A stretch of DNA of 64,000 bases. Origin: an uncultured Bilophila sp. Lineage in GTDB: Bacteria; Desulfobacterota; Desulfovibrionia; Desulfovibrionales; Desulfovibrionaceae. The position numbers and the translations under genes are program-made. The stretch covers positions 47,449 through 111,448 of the forward strand of contig CABKMN010000005.1 in NCBI GenBank assembly GCA_902373525.1, read 5' to 3'. Of this stretch, positions 1-8,010 are shown one piece after another; position 1 is the first letter of the stretch; each line of letters begins with the position of its first letter. Below the pieces are notes generated by a model that had not been told where the DNA came from, made no database searches, and worked only from the letters and a program-made list of their open reading frames with translations.

Positions 1-612
1 AGCCAGCGTTTTCGGACGCATGCCCAGCGCCTTCGCCACTTCGGTCTCGACGGGGGAGGCCGTGGTCCGCACGACGATGCCCGCAAGGTCCTCCACCGAC
101 CGGATCGGCTTCTTCACGCTGAAGAAATCACGGTAGCCGTATTCGCAGAACATGATCGGCTCAAGACCGACTTCATTGAATTTCTTCTGGAAATAGGTCC
201 TCAGTTCGCCGTGGTCCACGGAGGCGTACAGGTTCTTCTGATACTCGGGGCTGGTGATGTACGGCAGATCGAACACCATGAGCGACGGCACGAACCGCGT
301 CAGGTTCGGGCTGGAACTGACGGCCATTTCGAGGCCGCCGCTCTGCGCGCCCTTGATCATCACCACGTCGCTCCCGAGCACCGCGTTGGGGAAAACGTGC
401 ACCTTGATCTTGTTGCCGGACTTCCGGGCCACGATGTCCCCGAACATCTCGAACGCCAACGTCGTATGGTGCCCGGGGGGGCAAGGATGCGCCAGCCGGA
501 ACCGCAGCCTCGGCCCGGTATATTCCGCGCGGGCGGACGATAGCCCCCCCCACGCGAACACGCAGGCCACGGCCAGCGCCATGACCGTCAGGTGAAACAA
601 ACTCCGTTTCAT
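1..612 (-). CDS. dctP: TRAP transporter solute-binding protein (DctP family), 3' end cut by the window edge
   Basis: The visible 204 codons give a signal peptide (MKRSLFHLTVMALAVACVF, ending near SARA) followed by a DctP-type domain: RLRFRLAHPCPPGH, then FPNAVLGSD, MIKGAQSGGLEMAVSSSPNL and a region ending VRTTASPVETEVAKALGMRP. These are the typical strands and the substrate-contacting arginine region of periplasmic binding proteins that feed DctQM membrane subunits. Start ATG 612 was preferred over ATG 618 because AGAGG sits 7 nt upstream of it. A run of eight C on the plus strand (544-551) lies in the signal-peptide codons and a run of seven G at 475-481; both are read in frame. No dctQ or dctM is visible beside it, but the gene continues beyond the left edge. 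Family assignment is secure; the substrate is unknown. Confidence 0.9.
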   Translation of the reverse strand, partial: MKRSLFHLTVMALAVACVFAWGGLSSARAEYTGPRLRFRLAHPCPPGHHTTLAFEMFGDIVARKSGNKIKVHVFPNAVLGSDVVMIKGAQSGGLEMAVSSSPNLTRFVPSLMVFDLPYITSPEYQKNLYASVDHGELRTYFQKKFNEVGLEPIMFCEYGYRDFFSVKKPIRSVEDLAGIVVRTTASPVETEVAKALGMRPKTLA

Positions 613-803
613 CGTCATACCTCTATGCTTGGTGAAGCGCCCTCTCCGGAACGCCGCGGAGCGGGCATGCCGATCCTTTTGCTCAGAAACGCCCCACCAT
701 ACAATCCCCCAAAGGGGTATTTTCATCAGAAAAAGCGGGCATCACCGCACCGCCCGGAGGAGCTCCGGCGGGAAACGCGGGTATCCCCTTTGATCCTTAT
801 GGG

Positions 804-809
804 ATTATA
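804..809 (-). promoter_or_regulatory. Candidate -10 element upstream of dctP
   Basis: On the minus strand a perfect TATAAT lies about 195 nt upstream of the dctP start, in the gap between dctP and the TerC gene. No convincing -35 box is placed 16-18 nt upstream (TGGATT is the best match), so this is a weak call. Confidence 0.3.
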
Positions 810-863
810 CTGTTTTCAAGAAGAAATCCATAGCGCGCCCCGCCCTCTCCCGAAACGGAAATC

Positions 864-2441
864 CTATCGTTTTTCCGCCGGCGGCACGGGACGCTGCGGA
901 TGGACCCGAATCTGATCGATACGCAGCCCGTCCAGAGAAACCACGGTCCACAGGCGGCCCCAGAAGAAAAGGCTCTCGCCCGCCGTGGGGATGTGTCCCA
1001 GACGTTCCAGCAGCAGACCCGCCATCGTGGCGCAGCTCAGTTCCTCTTCCGGCTGGATGCCCAGACTGTGCAGCCCCTCGTCGACGGCCATGCGGCCCGG
1101 CAGCAGCCACGAACCATCGGCCTGCCGGAACGCCTCCGGTTCGGACGCCACCTCGCCCATGTGCCCGGCGATGGCCGACAGGATGTCCATGGGCGTGACG
1201 ACGCCCACGGCGCTGCCGTACTCGTCCAGCACGATGCCCATAGGGGCCGGACGCTGCCGGAAGGCGTCCAGCACGTCGGGAAGGCCGGTGTGCTCAAACA
1301 CCATCGGCACCGGAACTACGGACGCCTCAAGGGAAAAACGTCCCGTCTTCTGGTAGCGCCACAAAAGCTCGCGCAGGTCCACGACGCCGAGCACTTCGTC
1401 GGTATCCCCGCGCATCACCGGCAGAAACGCCTGTTTCGACGCGCCCGCCACGGCAAGGAGACGCTCCGGCGTGTCGGAGCTGTCGAGCCACTGCACCTTG
1501 TGCCGAGGCGTCATGATGTACCGGACGGTCCTGCCGCCGAAACGGATGACGCGGGCGACGATGGCCCGCTCCTCCGGCCCGAACACCTTGTCGCGCTTGT
1601 CGTCGTAGCTCAGTGCGGCCATATCCCGTTCCGTCTCCCCACCGGGCACGGGCACGCCGCCGAGCAGTTCCAGCACCGCCCGCGCCGCCGATTCGCGCAG
1701 GCCGCGCGTGGTGATCCGGTTCCGGCGGTTGCGCAGCGCCAACTGGTTGAACGCCTCCACGACGATGGAAAAACCGATGGCGGCGTAGAGATAGCCTTTG
1801 GGGATATGGTAGCCGAGGCCCTCCAGAATCAGGCTCAGGCCGATCATAAGCAGGAAGCCGAGGCACAGGATGATGACCGTGGGGTGCCTGTCCACGAACC
1901 GCGTCAGGGGCCGGGACGCCAGCAGCATCACCAACACGGCGAACACCACGGCGATCATCATGATGGACAGTTCCTTGACCATGCCCACGGAGGTGATGAC
2001 CGAATCCAGCGAGAAAATGGCGTCCAGCACGACGATCTGGGTGATGACCTGCCAGAACACAGCCTGATGCGCGGGCTTGTCCTCGGCGGGCTGGAACCCT
2101 TCCAGCCGTTCGTGCAGCTCCATCGTCCCCTTTAATAAAAGGAAGAAGCCGCCCACGAACAGGATCACGTCCCGCGCGGTAAAGGCGTGCCCGAACACCG
2201 TGAACCACGGAGCCGTCAGCCCCACCAGCCACGCCACCGTGGACAGCAGGACCAACCGCATGATCAGCGCAAGCGAAAGGCCGACGGTGAAGGCATGCCT
2301 GCGCTTGGCCTCCGGCAGCCGGGACGAGAGAATGGAAATGAAAACGAGGTTGTCGATGCCGAGCACGACTTCAAGCAACACGAGAGTGCCCAGCCCGCCC
2401 CATGCGGTCGGCTCAGTCACCCATGCAAAATCAAGAAACAT
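864..2441 (-). CDS. TerC-family membrane protein with CBS pair and CorC/HlyC domain
   Basis: Start ATG 2441 (MFLDFAWVTEPTAWGG) follows a strong GGAGGAAGGAG ribosome site. The 525-residue product opens with a TerC domain of about seven membrane helices (LLEVVLGIDNLVFISIL near residue 20; a second acidic helix LDAIFSLDSVITSVGM near 140), roughly residues 10-215. A CBS pair follows (about 290-415, FGGRTVRYIMTPRHKVQW to GVVTPMDILSAIAG), then a C-terminal CorC/HlyC transporter-associated domain (about 430-515). This matches the E. coli YoaE/YegH architecture. Such proteins are linked to metal-ion handling, with TerC homologues implicated in Mn2+ export; the substrate here is inferred only. It is a single gene facing away from the lipoprotein locus. 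Confidence 0.9.
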   Translation of the reverse strand: MFLDFAWVTEPTAWGGLGTLVLLEVVLGIDNLVFISILSSRLPEAKRRHAFTVGLSLALIMRLVLLSTVAWLVGLTAPWFTVFGHAFTARDVILFVGGFFLLLKGTMELHERLEGFQPAEDKPAHQAVFWQVITQIVVLDAIFSLDSVITSVGMVKELSIMMIAVVFAVLVMLLASRPLTRFVDRHPTVIILCLGFLLMIGLSLILEGLGYHIPKGYLYAAIGFSIVVEAFNQLALRNRRNRITTRGLRESAARAVLELLGGVPVPGGETERDMAALSYDDKRDKVFGPEERAIVARVIRFGGRTVRYIMTPRHKVQWLDSSDTPERLLAVAGASKQAFLPVMRGDTDEVLGVVDLRELLWRYQKTGRFSLEASVVPVPMVFEHTGLPDVLDAFRQRPAPMGIVLDEYGSAVGVVTPMDILSAIAGHMGEVASEPEAFRQADGSWLLPGRMAVDEGLHSLGIQPEEELSCATMAGLLLERLGHIPTAGESLFFWGRLWTVVSLDGLRIDQIRVHPQRPVPPAEKR

Positions 2442-2524
2442 ACACGCTCCTTCCTCCGAAGATACGGAGGAGTGCCATTGTGGTTTGAACAAACGACGCC
2501 GTACATGATTTCACGGGGAAGCGT

Positions 2525-2941
2525 TCAAACCGGCGGGGAGCGCGGGCAGGAAGCGATGGGCGCGGGCGAAGGCGGAGGCATCTCCGACACGCCGCCTACG
2601 GCGCGGGACCGGAACGACGGGTGGGGAAGTTCGATACCGGACAGCAGAACGGGCGCGTTTCCGGCGTACCCCCGTTCTGGTCGGGGGCTGAGATACGTTT
2701 TCCGTTTCTCAATCCGGTGCCCCCTCCCCTGCTCCACGGGGCACCAGGCGGAAGCGCGCTCGTCGAGACGGTGCGCGAACACCGTGCAACCAGACGCCGT
2801 TTCCCTATCAAAAGAAACGTCGAAATACGGATGCCAAGGGGAGGAAAGGGAGACGTTCGGAAAGAAAAGCGATCCGCAGCCCGTCAGCAACAGGCCGAGA
2901 AGGACACAGACAAGATTTTTTCGTAGGGGAGGTACGTCCAC
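2525..2941 (-). CDS. Small putative lipoprotein
   Basis: A GTG-started frame (MDVPPLRKNLVCVLLGLL with the GTG read as Met) contains a positively charged n-region, a hydrophobic stretch and the lipobox LLTGC, so the mature protein would begin CGSLFFPN. The rest (about 118 residues) has no recognisable domain and ends in a Pro-rich tail. The start is uncertain: no good Shine-Dalgarno precedes GTG 2941, and the frame is open upstream to 3112. The lipoprotein signal is clear, but the long tail may be partly non-coding read-through of a GC-rich region. No functional partner is evident next to it. Confidence 0.45.
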   Translation of the reverse strand: MDVPPLRKNLVCVLLGLLLTGCGSLFFPNVSLSSPWHPYFDVSFDRETASGCTVFAHRLDERASAWCPVEQGRGHRIEKRKTYLSPRPERGYAGNAPVLLSGIELPHPSFRSRAVGGVSEMPPPSPAPIASCPRSPPV

Positions 2942-3177
2942 AGTGTCGTATTGTGCATTGCCCGCCCCACCGGTGTCAAGCGGGAGGCCCGCCAGCCGCG
3001 CCGCTCCCTCCACAAATCGCTCTCCTGCGGCTTCACTCCGCGGGAACATGCCGGACCAGCTTCCTCGCCAGTCTTTCCAAGGCAAAACACCGCCCATTCG
3101 TTGGATATGCAATAAACTGTATTTGCAGATAAAAAAAGAAATGTGGAAAAATATACGCGAAACGGTGATTTTTTTTG

Positions 3178-3206
3178 TTGACAGTCGGTGGGCTTTTTAC
3201 TAAACA
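3178..3206 (+). promoter_or_regulatory. Promoter of the tRNA-Gln/tRNA-Glu transcript
   Basis: A perfect -35 TTGACA (3178-3183), a 17-nt spacer and TAAACA (3201-3206) lie 14 nt upstream of the tRNA-Gln 5' end, in an AT-rich stretch. It would drive both tRNAs. Confidence 0.75.
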
Positions 3207-3219
3207 GTTTTTCGCGCGT

Positions 3220-3294
3220 TGGGCTATCGTTCAATTGGCAGGACGACGGATTCTGGTCCCGTTAATCGTGGTTCAAGTCCACGTAGCCCAGCCA
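3220..3294 (+). tRNA. tRNA-Gln (anticodon CTG)
   Basis: Cloverleaf with acceptor arms TGGGCTA/TAGCCCA, anticodon loop TTCTGGT (CTG) on an ACGGA/CCCGT stem, T-loop TTCAAGT and an encoded CCA at 3292-3294. It lies 14 nt before tRNA-Glu. Confidence 0.95.
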
Positions 3295-3308
3295 ACACGC
3301 ACTCAGAC

Positions 3309-3385
3309 GTCCCCATCGTCTAGCCGGCCCAGGACAGCGGCCTTTCACGCCGTCAACAGCGGTTCAAATCCGCTTGGGGACGCCA
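3309..3385 (+). tRNA. tRNA-Glu (anticodon TTC), integration target of the island
   Basis: Acceptor stem GTCCCCA/TGGGGAC, anticodon loop CTTTCAC (TTC), T-arm AGCGG-TTCAAAT-CCGCT and an encoded CCA. Its 3' half from 3338 onward is duplicated at 15191-15239. The T-stem is perfectly paired here but has a mismatch in the distal copy, so this is the functional tRNA gene. Confidence 0.95.
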
Positions 3386-3386
3386 A
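3338..3386 (+). repeat. attL (tRNA-proximal attachment repeat)
   Basis: The 49-bp direct repeat begins CGGCCTTTCACGCCGTCAAC and covers the anticodon arm to the CCA end of tRNA-Glu. It matches 15191-15239 with one difference (G at 3372, C at 15225). Confidence 0.92.
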
Positions 3387-3395
3387 GAAAAATCA

Positions 3396-3425
3396 AGCAC
3401 TTACATGAAATGTAAGTGCTTTTTT
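3396..3425 (+). terminator. Intrinsic terminator after tRNA-Glu
   Basis: An 11-bp perfect stem (AGCACTTACAT / ATGTAAGTGCT) with a 3-nt loop is followed by TTTTT. It lies inside the element just past attL and would end the tRNA transcript or shield the island cargo. Confidence 0.85.
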
Positions 3426-3430
3426 CGTAT

Positions 3431-3461
3431 GTGGGGCAAATTTGCCCCACGCTCTGCCCCA
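3431..3461. repeat. TGCCCCA repeats near attL (candidate integrase arm sites)
   Basis: A 20-bp perfect palindrome GTGGGGCAAATTTGCCCCAC (3431-3450) is followed by another TGCCCCA (3455-3461). The same octamer recurs at 14989, 15056 and 15068 close to attR, as expected of arm-type sites for a tyrosine integrase. Confidence 0.5.
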
Positions 3462-3524
3462 TAGATTCTGACGATTTGAATAACTAACCAAAACAGTATA
3501 AGAAATTATTAAGTGAGGGTTGAG

Positions 3525-4337
3525 ATGGTTACGATATCGGAATTTGCTCAAGATATTATCACAAAACAATACAAAAATCTTGTCCAAGCAAAGAGGCCTG
3601 AATATCTCTCTGTATGGCCACTCATCCATGGTTATGTCTTAGTCTTTTACACATTTAATGACTGGATAATTCTTTCATTAAAAAATAACTCACCTAATTT
3701 TTTTAATACAAGCGGCGGCTCAGCTTTACCACAATCAATTATCGGATTTTCAGAAATAACCTCCCAGAATATTAATGTAGTAAGAGAAAATATAAAAAAA
3801 TATGCTGGAATTGATCGTGATGGGGGTGTTATAATTTTCAATAACGATGGCAGAGACGTAAATTTCACAGAAGAACTAGACCTTCTTTTAAAACAGCATG
3901 ATATGATGTTTGGATTGAGGCCAATGAAAATATTTTTAAGTCACAAGTCTGAAGATAAAGTCAATATAGTTAGAGATTACAAGCAAACGCTCCAGCTGCT
4001 CGGTTTTGACCCTTGGATTGATGAAGATGCAATGGTCGCCGGAACTAAGCTAGAGCGTGGTATTCTGCAAGGTTTTCAAGATTCTTGTGCTGTGGTTTTC
4101 TTTATCACTGAAAATTTTAAGGATGAAGATTTTTTAGCAACTGAAATTGATTACGCTCTCAACCGGACTAGAGAAGATAAAAATTTTGCAATTATCACAA
4201 TTGTTTTGGACAGTGGTTTAACGGTTCCAGATTTGCTGCGCCCATATGTTTGGAAAAATGTGGATAGCCAGTTAGAAGGACTGCGCGAAATATTGAAAGC
4301 ACTTCCTATCTCGGTCGGACCAGTTTATATGAAGTGA
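3525..4337 (+). CDS. TIR-domain protein (putative defence/NADase effector)
   Basis: ATG 3525 follows TGAGGG at 5-nt spacing. The 270-residue product has an N-terminal region (1-130) that I do not recognise and a C-terminal TIR domain (about 134-255). It starts MKIFLSHKSEDK (the first beta strand and conserved loop) and continues through LLGFDPWIDEDAMVAGTKLERGI, AVVFFITENFKDEDFL and ATEIDYAL. Glu207 sits where TIR NAD-cleaving enzymes carry their catalytic glutamate. Bacterial TIR proteins on mobile elements often act in anti-phage abortive infection, but a defence role is inference from domain and location. The gene is AT-rich and is the first cargo gene inside attL, with no cognate sensor gene such as a Thoeris ThsA visible beside it. 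Confidence 0.85.
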   Translation: MVTISEFAQDIITKQYKNLVQAKRPEYLSVWPLIHGYVLVFYTFNDWIILSLKNNSPNFFNTSGGSALPQSIIGFSEITSQNINVVRENIKKYAGIDRDGGVIIFNNDGRDVNFTEELDLLLKQHDMMFGLRPMKIFLSHKSEDKVNIVRDYKQTLQLLGFDPWIDEDAMVAGTKLERGILQGFQDSCAVVFFITENFKDEDFLATEIDYALNRTREDKNFAIITIVLDSGLTVPDLLRPYVWKNVDSQLEGLREILKALPISVGPVYMK

Positions 4338-4429
4338 CGATTCCGAGTAATTGTTTTTTTGAGGAGGTGCTTCAAAACACCTTTATTCTTTGCTGGCCTG
4401 CCGTTCCGATGAAAAAGAAGGAGGAAAAT

Positions 4430-4459
4430 ATGTATTTTAAAATGATGAACAGTAAATGA
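4430..4459 (+). CDS. Possible 9-residue peptide behind a strong ribosome site
   Basis: AAGAAGGAGGAAAAT precedes an ATG opening a nine-codon frame (MYFKMMNSK). The ribosome site is better than that of most genes here, but the frame is too short to judge. It could be a remnant 5' end of a deleted gene. Confidence 0.15.
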   Translation: MYFKMMNSK

Positions 4460-4466
4460 TTTCTAT

Positions 4467-4613
4467 TTAAAATAGAAGATATATTCCGTATATAATACTT
4501 AAAATTGATAGAACTGCAACAAATAAATCAACAAAAGGCTTAACTGCTCCTTGTAGTTTTAGTATGCTTGGAAATACAAATATACCAAGAAATAGAAAAA
4601 TGAATGCTTTCAT
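4467..4613 (-). CDS. Small (48-residue) transmembrane protein
   Basis: The minus strand gives a 48-residue protein starting MKAFIFLFLGIFVFPSILK, with a second hydrophobic segment near its end (FVDLFVAVLSILSIIYGIY) and ending LLF. Two membrane helices are separated by a short loop LQGAVKPF. GAGGAC lies 8 nt before the ATG and overlaps the original TGA of the upstream lipoprotein reading frame, which ends 11 nt away, so the two genes were probably translated as a pair. No homologue comes to mind. The AT-rich composition matches the neighbouring cargo. Confidence 0.5.
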   Translation of the reverse strand: MKAFIFLFLGIFVFPSILKLQGAVKPFVDLFVAVLSILSIIYGIYLLF

Positions 4614-4624
4614 GTGACTTGTCC

Positions 4625-5355
4625 TCATCTTTTTATGACGCTAATTTTATCATCGAGCAATGGTTCGCCTGGGGAATTATGGTTATAAACATCATAATAT
4701 ACAGCTTCATATGTATTTTTACCTAGAGTTTCGGGAAGAACATGTAGCATAATGGGTAGCACACTTCTTAAATCTCCACTTGATCCTATGCTATGTATAA
4801 AGACTTTCCATACTTGATTTCCTAATTTTATATCTTCATTTTTTTATTTAATCCATATGCAGTCATTCCTATATGTCGTTCGTAGTCAGTATATGTTCGC
4901 ACATTCTACTGGTATCCAACAATTCCGTATCTAGGCATTGGATAAGTTTGAGTATTATATGTACCATATATATTATTTTTATCAAGCGTCGAATTGCTAT
5001 TCCCATAAGTATATGAACTACACCCAGTAATGCCAGTTACGGGAGTATTATATGTTTCAATGTGCTCTTTGGGTTCGCTTATTCCATAGCCTACCATTAC
5101 AATATAGTCAGCATTGTATAAATTTTCAGTTACTATCATATTTTTATTTTCAAAATATGGTTTTAATAATAGGCAAACCTCTTTAAATTGCAAATCATTA
5201 ATATTTACCCCCTTGTCTAAAGGAAAAAAATAATAATTTTTATTTTCCATGGTATAATTATCTACTGCAGATATTGCATCAACACCAACACTGTATTTTG
5301 TGCTTGCACATCCTGACAAAAAAATAAAAAGAACAAAAATAAAATAACGAATCAT
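4625..5355 (-). pseudogene. Decayed lipoprotein gene (amber codon plus frameshift)
   Basis: ATG 5355 follows AAGGAG and starts MIRYFIFVLFIFLSGCASTK, a clear lipoprotein signal (LSGC). The frame reads to residue 149 and hits TAG at 4906-4908, but coding continues in the same frame (NVRTYTDYERHIGMTAYGLN). A one-base loss in a run of seven T (4839-4845) then shifts it, after which a good frame runs NEDIKLGNQVWKVF through SGDLRSVLPIMLHVLPE to ISVIKR and TGA at 4625. The intact ancestor would have been about 240 residues. The family is not recognised; it resembles small periplasmic-facing lipoproteins of unknown function. The two lesions indicate loss of function unless the TAG is read through. 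Confidence 0.75.
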
Positions 5356-5641
5356 ATGTTCTCCTTTTTTGATCAGTATCCAAGCCTGTGAGAATCTGAA
5401 TAATTTTTTCAAGATTTCACATGTAGTTGAAACGGGTGAACAGGGAGCAATCGCGGCGTTCCGACCATATCTTCTACGGGCTCGCGACCGTCATCCAATG
5501 GTGATGGGATATGCCCTCACCAAAAACTGTACTTTGAGGGAAAGAGGGGCAAAGGGAAAATTTGTTGTCCAGGGAGGTTTGACAGGGACTATTTTTTTAC
5601 CTAAAAGAGAAAAAATGAATTTCCCCAAAAAGTACACCTTG
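5356..5641. other. Intergenic stretch without a recognised gene
   Basis: The segment holds the promoter and ribosome site of the lipoprotein at its left end and the 3' flank of the serine recombinase at its right. Frames here are short and lack ribosome sites. No recombination site could be identified with confidence. Confidence 0.4.
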
Positions 5642-6256
5642 TTAGACAATATCAACACGGCCTTCCCGAAGGTTTCTGGCTTTTCGGTAAAAGGTGCTTG
5701 ATGGCATCTTGCATCTTCTGGCGGCCTCCAAGCCGGAGATGCGGCCATTGAGCCAGAGGTCGCAATTTTCCAGAAAGTTGTCCGGCAAGGGTTTGACCTC
5801 ACGACCAAAACGCACGCCACGTTGTTTGGCTGCGGCAATACCTTGGGCTTGCCTGTTGCGGATGTTCTCGCGTTCGTTCTGAGCCACGAAGGAAAGCACC
5901 TGCAAGACAAGATCGGCGATGAACGTGCCGAGCAGGTTTTTGTCGCGTCTGGTGTCGAGCAGGGGCATGTCCAGGACGAGGATATCCACGCGCTTTTCCT
6001 TGGTCAGCACGCGCCACTGTTCCAGAATTTCCTCATAGTTTCTGCCAAGTCGGTCAATGCTGGTGACGCAGAGCAGATCCCCCGGCCTGACTTTTTTGAG
6101 CATGGCCTGATACTGCGGGCGCTGGAAATCTTTGCCCGACATTTTATCCATGAAAATGTGACCTGGCGGTATGCCCTGCTGCTCAAGAGCGATGCGCTGA
6201 CGGCTCTCGTTCTGATCGGTGCTGGATACGCGGATGTATCCGTACGTTTCTGCCAT
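5642..6256 (-). CDS. Serine recombinase (resolvase/invertase family)
   Basis: ATG 6256 follows AAAGGAGA. The 204-residue product has the N-terminal catalytic domain YGYIRVSSTDQNESRQ (nucleophilic serine in RVSS), DKMSGKDFQRPQYQ, then SIDRLGRNYEE and a dimer/E-helix region (LVLQVLSFVAQNERENIRNRQ). It ends in a short helix-turn-helix (LEAARRCKMPSSTFYRKARN). Length and order are those of small resolvases and invertases. It may resolve element dimers or invert DNA; no res or inversion repeats were recognised nearby. It lies 28 nt downstream of the next upstream gene on the same strand and probably shares its transcript. Confidence 0.92.
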   Translation of the reverse strand: MAETYGYIRVSSTDQNESRQRIALEQQGIPPGHIFMDKMSGKDFQRPQYQAMLKKVRPGDLLCVTSIDRLGRNYEEILEQWRVLTKEKRVDILVLDMPLLDTRRDKNLLGTFIADLVLQVLSFVAQNERENIRNRQAQGIAAAKQRGVRFGREVKPLPDNFLENCDLWLNGRISGLEAARRCKMPSSTFYRKARNLREGRVDIV

Positions 6257-6284
6257 GGCGTTTTCTCCTTTCATTAGATTCTTT

Positions 6285-6650
6285 TCACAGTTCATTATTC
6301 GCGGCATCTGACGGTGTATCCGCAGCAATAAGTTGTTGTGCTGTTTGTGTTTCGCAGGCGGGCGGGGGCGTGTCTCTCTTTTGCGTTTTCCGGTCTTCCC
6401 GCTGTCGTCTGGCCTCGGTCAGATATTTAGTCAGGGTTTGGGCCTTTATCTCAATCCCTTTCTCATGCAGCTTTTCGACAATCTCCTGAGTATCAAAGCC
6501 GCGCTTTTTCATCCGCTCCAGCGTTGGGGCAAGGGAGAAAATGGCCTCCTTGATGGTCATGGGCCTGTGTCCATCCAGTGTAACGGTGGCGGGCTTGAGT
6601 TTGGCGAACTCCTGTCGGATTTCCTTCAGTTGGCTGGCTGTGATGGTCAT
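6285..6650 (-). CDS. Small DNA-binding-like protein of the mobilization region
   Basis: ATG 6650 follows AGGAG. The 121-residue protein begins MTITASQLKEIRQEFAK and contains a probable helix-turn-helix segment (RGFDTQEIVEKLHEKGIEIK, then AQTLTKYLTEARRQRE), followed by a polar tail. It sits between the relaxase and the recombinase on the same strand, which suggests an accessory or regulatory role in mobilization, such as a relaxosome helper. This is inference from location; I cannot name the family. Confidence 0.6.
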   Translation of the reverse strand: MTITASQLKEIRQEFAKLKPATVTLDGHRPMTIKEAIFSLAPTLERMKKRGFDTQEIVEKLHEKGIEIKAQTLTKYLTEARRQREDRKTQKRDTPPPACETQTAQQLIAADTPSDAANNEL

Positions 6651-6731
6651 GGTGGTTTCTCCTATGGATGATGGGGGCATGTTCCCGGTTTTGTCTTTTG
6701 CCTTTGGCGGTCAAGCGGTACGCTTGCCCAC

Positions 6732-6765
6732 TGGTTTTCGTTAGAAAACCATAGTGAACTATATC
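6732..6765. other. Candidate oriT (inverted repeat plus MobV-like nick sequence)
   Basis: A perfect 8-bp inverted repeat TGGTTTTC-gtta-GAAAACCA (6732-6751) is followed directly by TAGTGAACTATAT. MobV origins such as that of pMV158 consist of an inverted repeat followed by a TAGTGTG/TTA-type nick region. Its position at the 3' side of mobV rather than upstream is atypical. Confidence 0.35.
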
Positions 6766-6797
6766 TTCGGCCTGTGCGAAGATTTCCCCCCGACGCC

Positions 6798-7984
6798 TTA
6801 CCTCATTCTCATGCCACGGGCGAAATGCGCCTGCCGACGCTCCCTATCCCGCGCCTCCTGCTCCTGCCGCTGCCGTTCCTCTTCCTGCTGCCGTTGGAGC
6901 TGTTCGGCACGCTTGCGCTCCACGAACTCGATATGCAGCGGCCGGATTTCCGGCAGAAGCAAAAACTCCCGATAGCCTGCCATGATTCTCTTCATTTTCT
7001 TTAGCTGAGATTCCAGCTCTTCTTTTTCCTCATGACTCTGTTTCTTGTGGGCCGTGTATTCCGCTTCAAGCCGCATCAGTTTTCCGCGAAGGGTATCCAC
7101 TTCCCGTTGCAGTGTTTCTTCCCGCTGCTGGACAAGGTGTTTGACGGCAAGCGCCTTTTTCAGTTCGTCAATGAGGGAAGAGGCTTTTTTCAGCACGGAC
7201 GGATAATTGAGAAAAGAGGCTTTCGGTAGATCGGTCTCCTCCCGAAGTACCTTTTCCGCTTCCTCAGCCTGCCGTTCATACTCTTCAATGCTCTTTCTCA
7301 ACTCTTCTTCACGCTGTTCCAATACGTTGATAAGCTGCCGTGAATTTTGTGCGGTCTCTTCGGACTCCTGAATCAGTTTCTCCAATGCTTCCTGTTGCTG
7401 CTCGAACTCGCGGATATCCAGATGCTTTTTCGCTGAGCCAAGCGTCTGTTCCACGCCGCGTTCAATAGTGAAGCCCCGGCTTTGCAGATGGGCGGGAAGC
7501 CCGGCTTGCAGTTTTCGCAGACTCTGACGGGTATAGATTTTGTTGGCGTTGAGCCTCCCGTCCGGCGTCACCGGCACATGAAGGAAGTGCATGTGCGGCG
7601 TCTTTTCATCCATGTGAACCATTGCGGAAATGACATTCTCCGCGCCCACAAATTCCGTGAGAAAGGCTTGCTCTCCTCAAAGAAACGCCTTGTTTCCTCC
7701 GGCGTGAGGCCATCAAAAAACGCCTTGTCCGAGGTGACGATAAGCCCGCACATACGCACGGCGTCCTTTCTTACAGCCTTGACCAGCAGGAGGTCGTCAA
7801 TACGATTCTGAATGACCTCGGCATAGTTCGACGAGGCGGATTCGTGCAGCTCGTAGTTCGCCGCGCTTCTGTCGTAGTCAATATCGGGGTTGCTGTGGCT
7901 CTCCCGCTCCCGCCGGTTGTGGCTCTGGATGCCGCGTATGGCTTCCTTCTTGAATTTGTCCATATGGAGTACGAGATAGGACAT
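6798..7984 (-). pseudogene. MobV-family relaxase, split by a frameshift
   Basis: The N-terminal half (from ATG 7984, MSYLVLHMDKFKKEA) carries MobV motif I (SHNRRERESHSNPDIDYDRS, then NYEL) and reads to EESKPF. The frame then shifts near a three-A run at 7662-7664. The downstream frame continues TEFVGAENVISAMVHMDEKTPHMHF, which includes the metal-binding HxDExTPHxHF motif, followed by a long charged coiled-coil tail typical of the family. One inserted base would restore a protein of about 395 residues. Relaxases of this type nick at oriT to start transfer by a helper conjugation system. Either the gene is inactivated or the base is a sequencing error; no slippery sequence suggests programmed frameshifting. 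Confidence 0.85.
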
Positions 7985-8010
7985 GGCTTTTCCCTTTGTT
8001 CATTTTCAGC

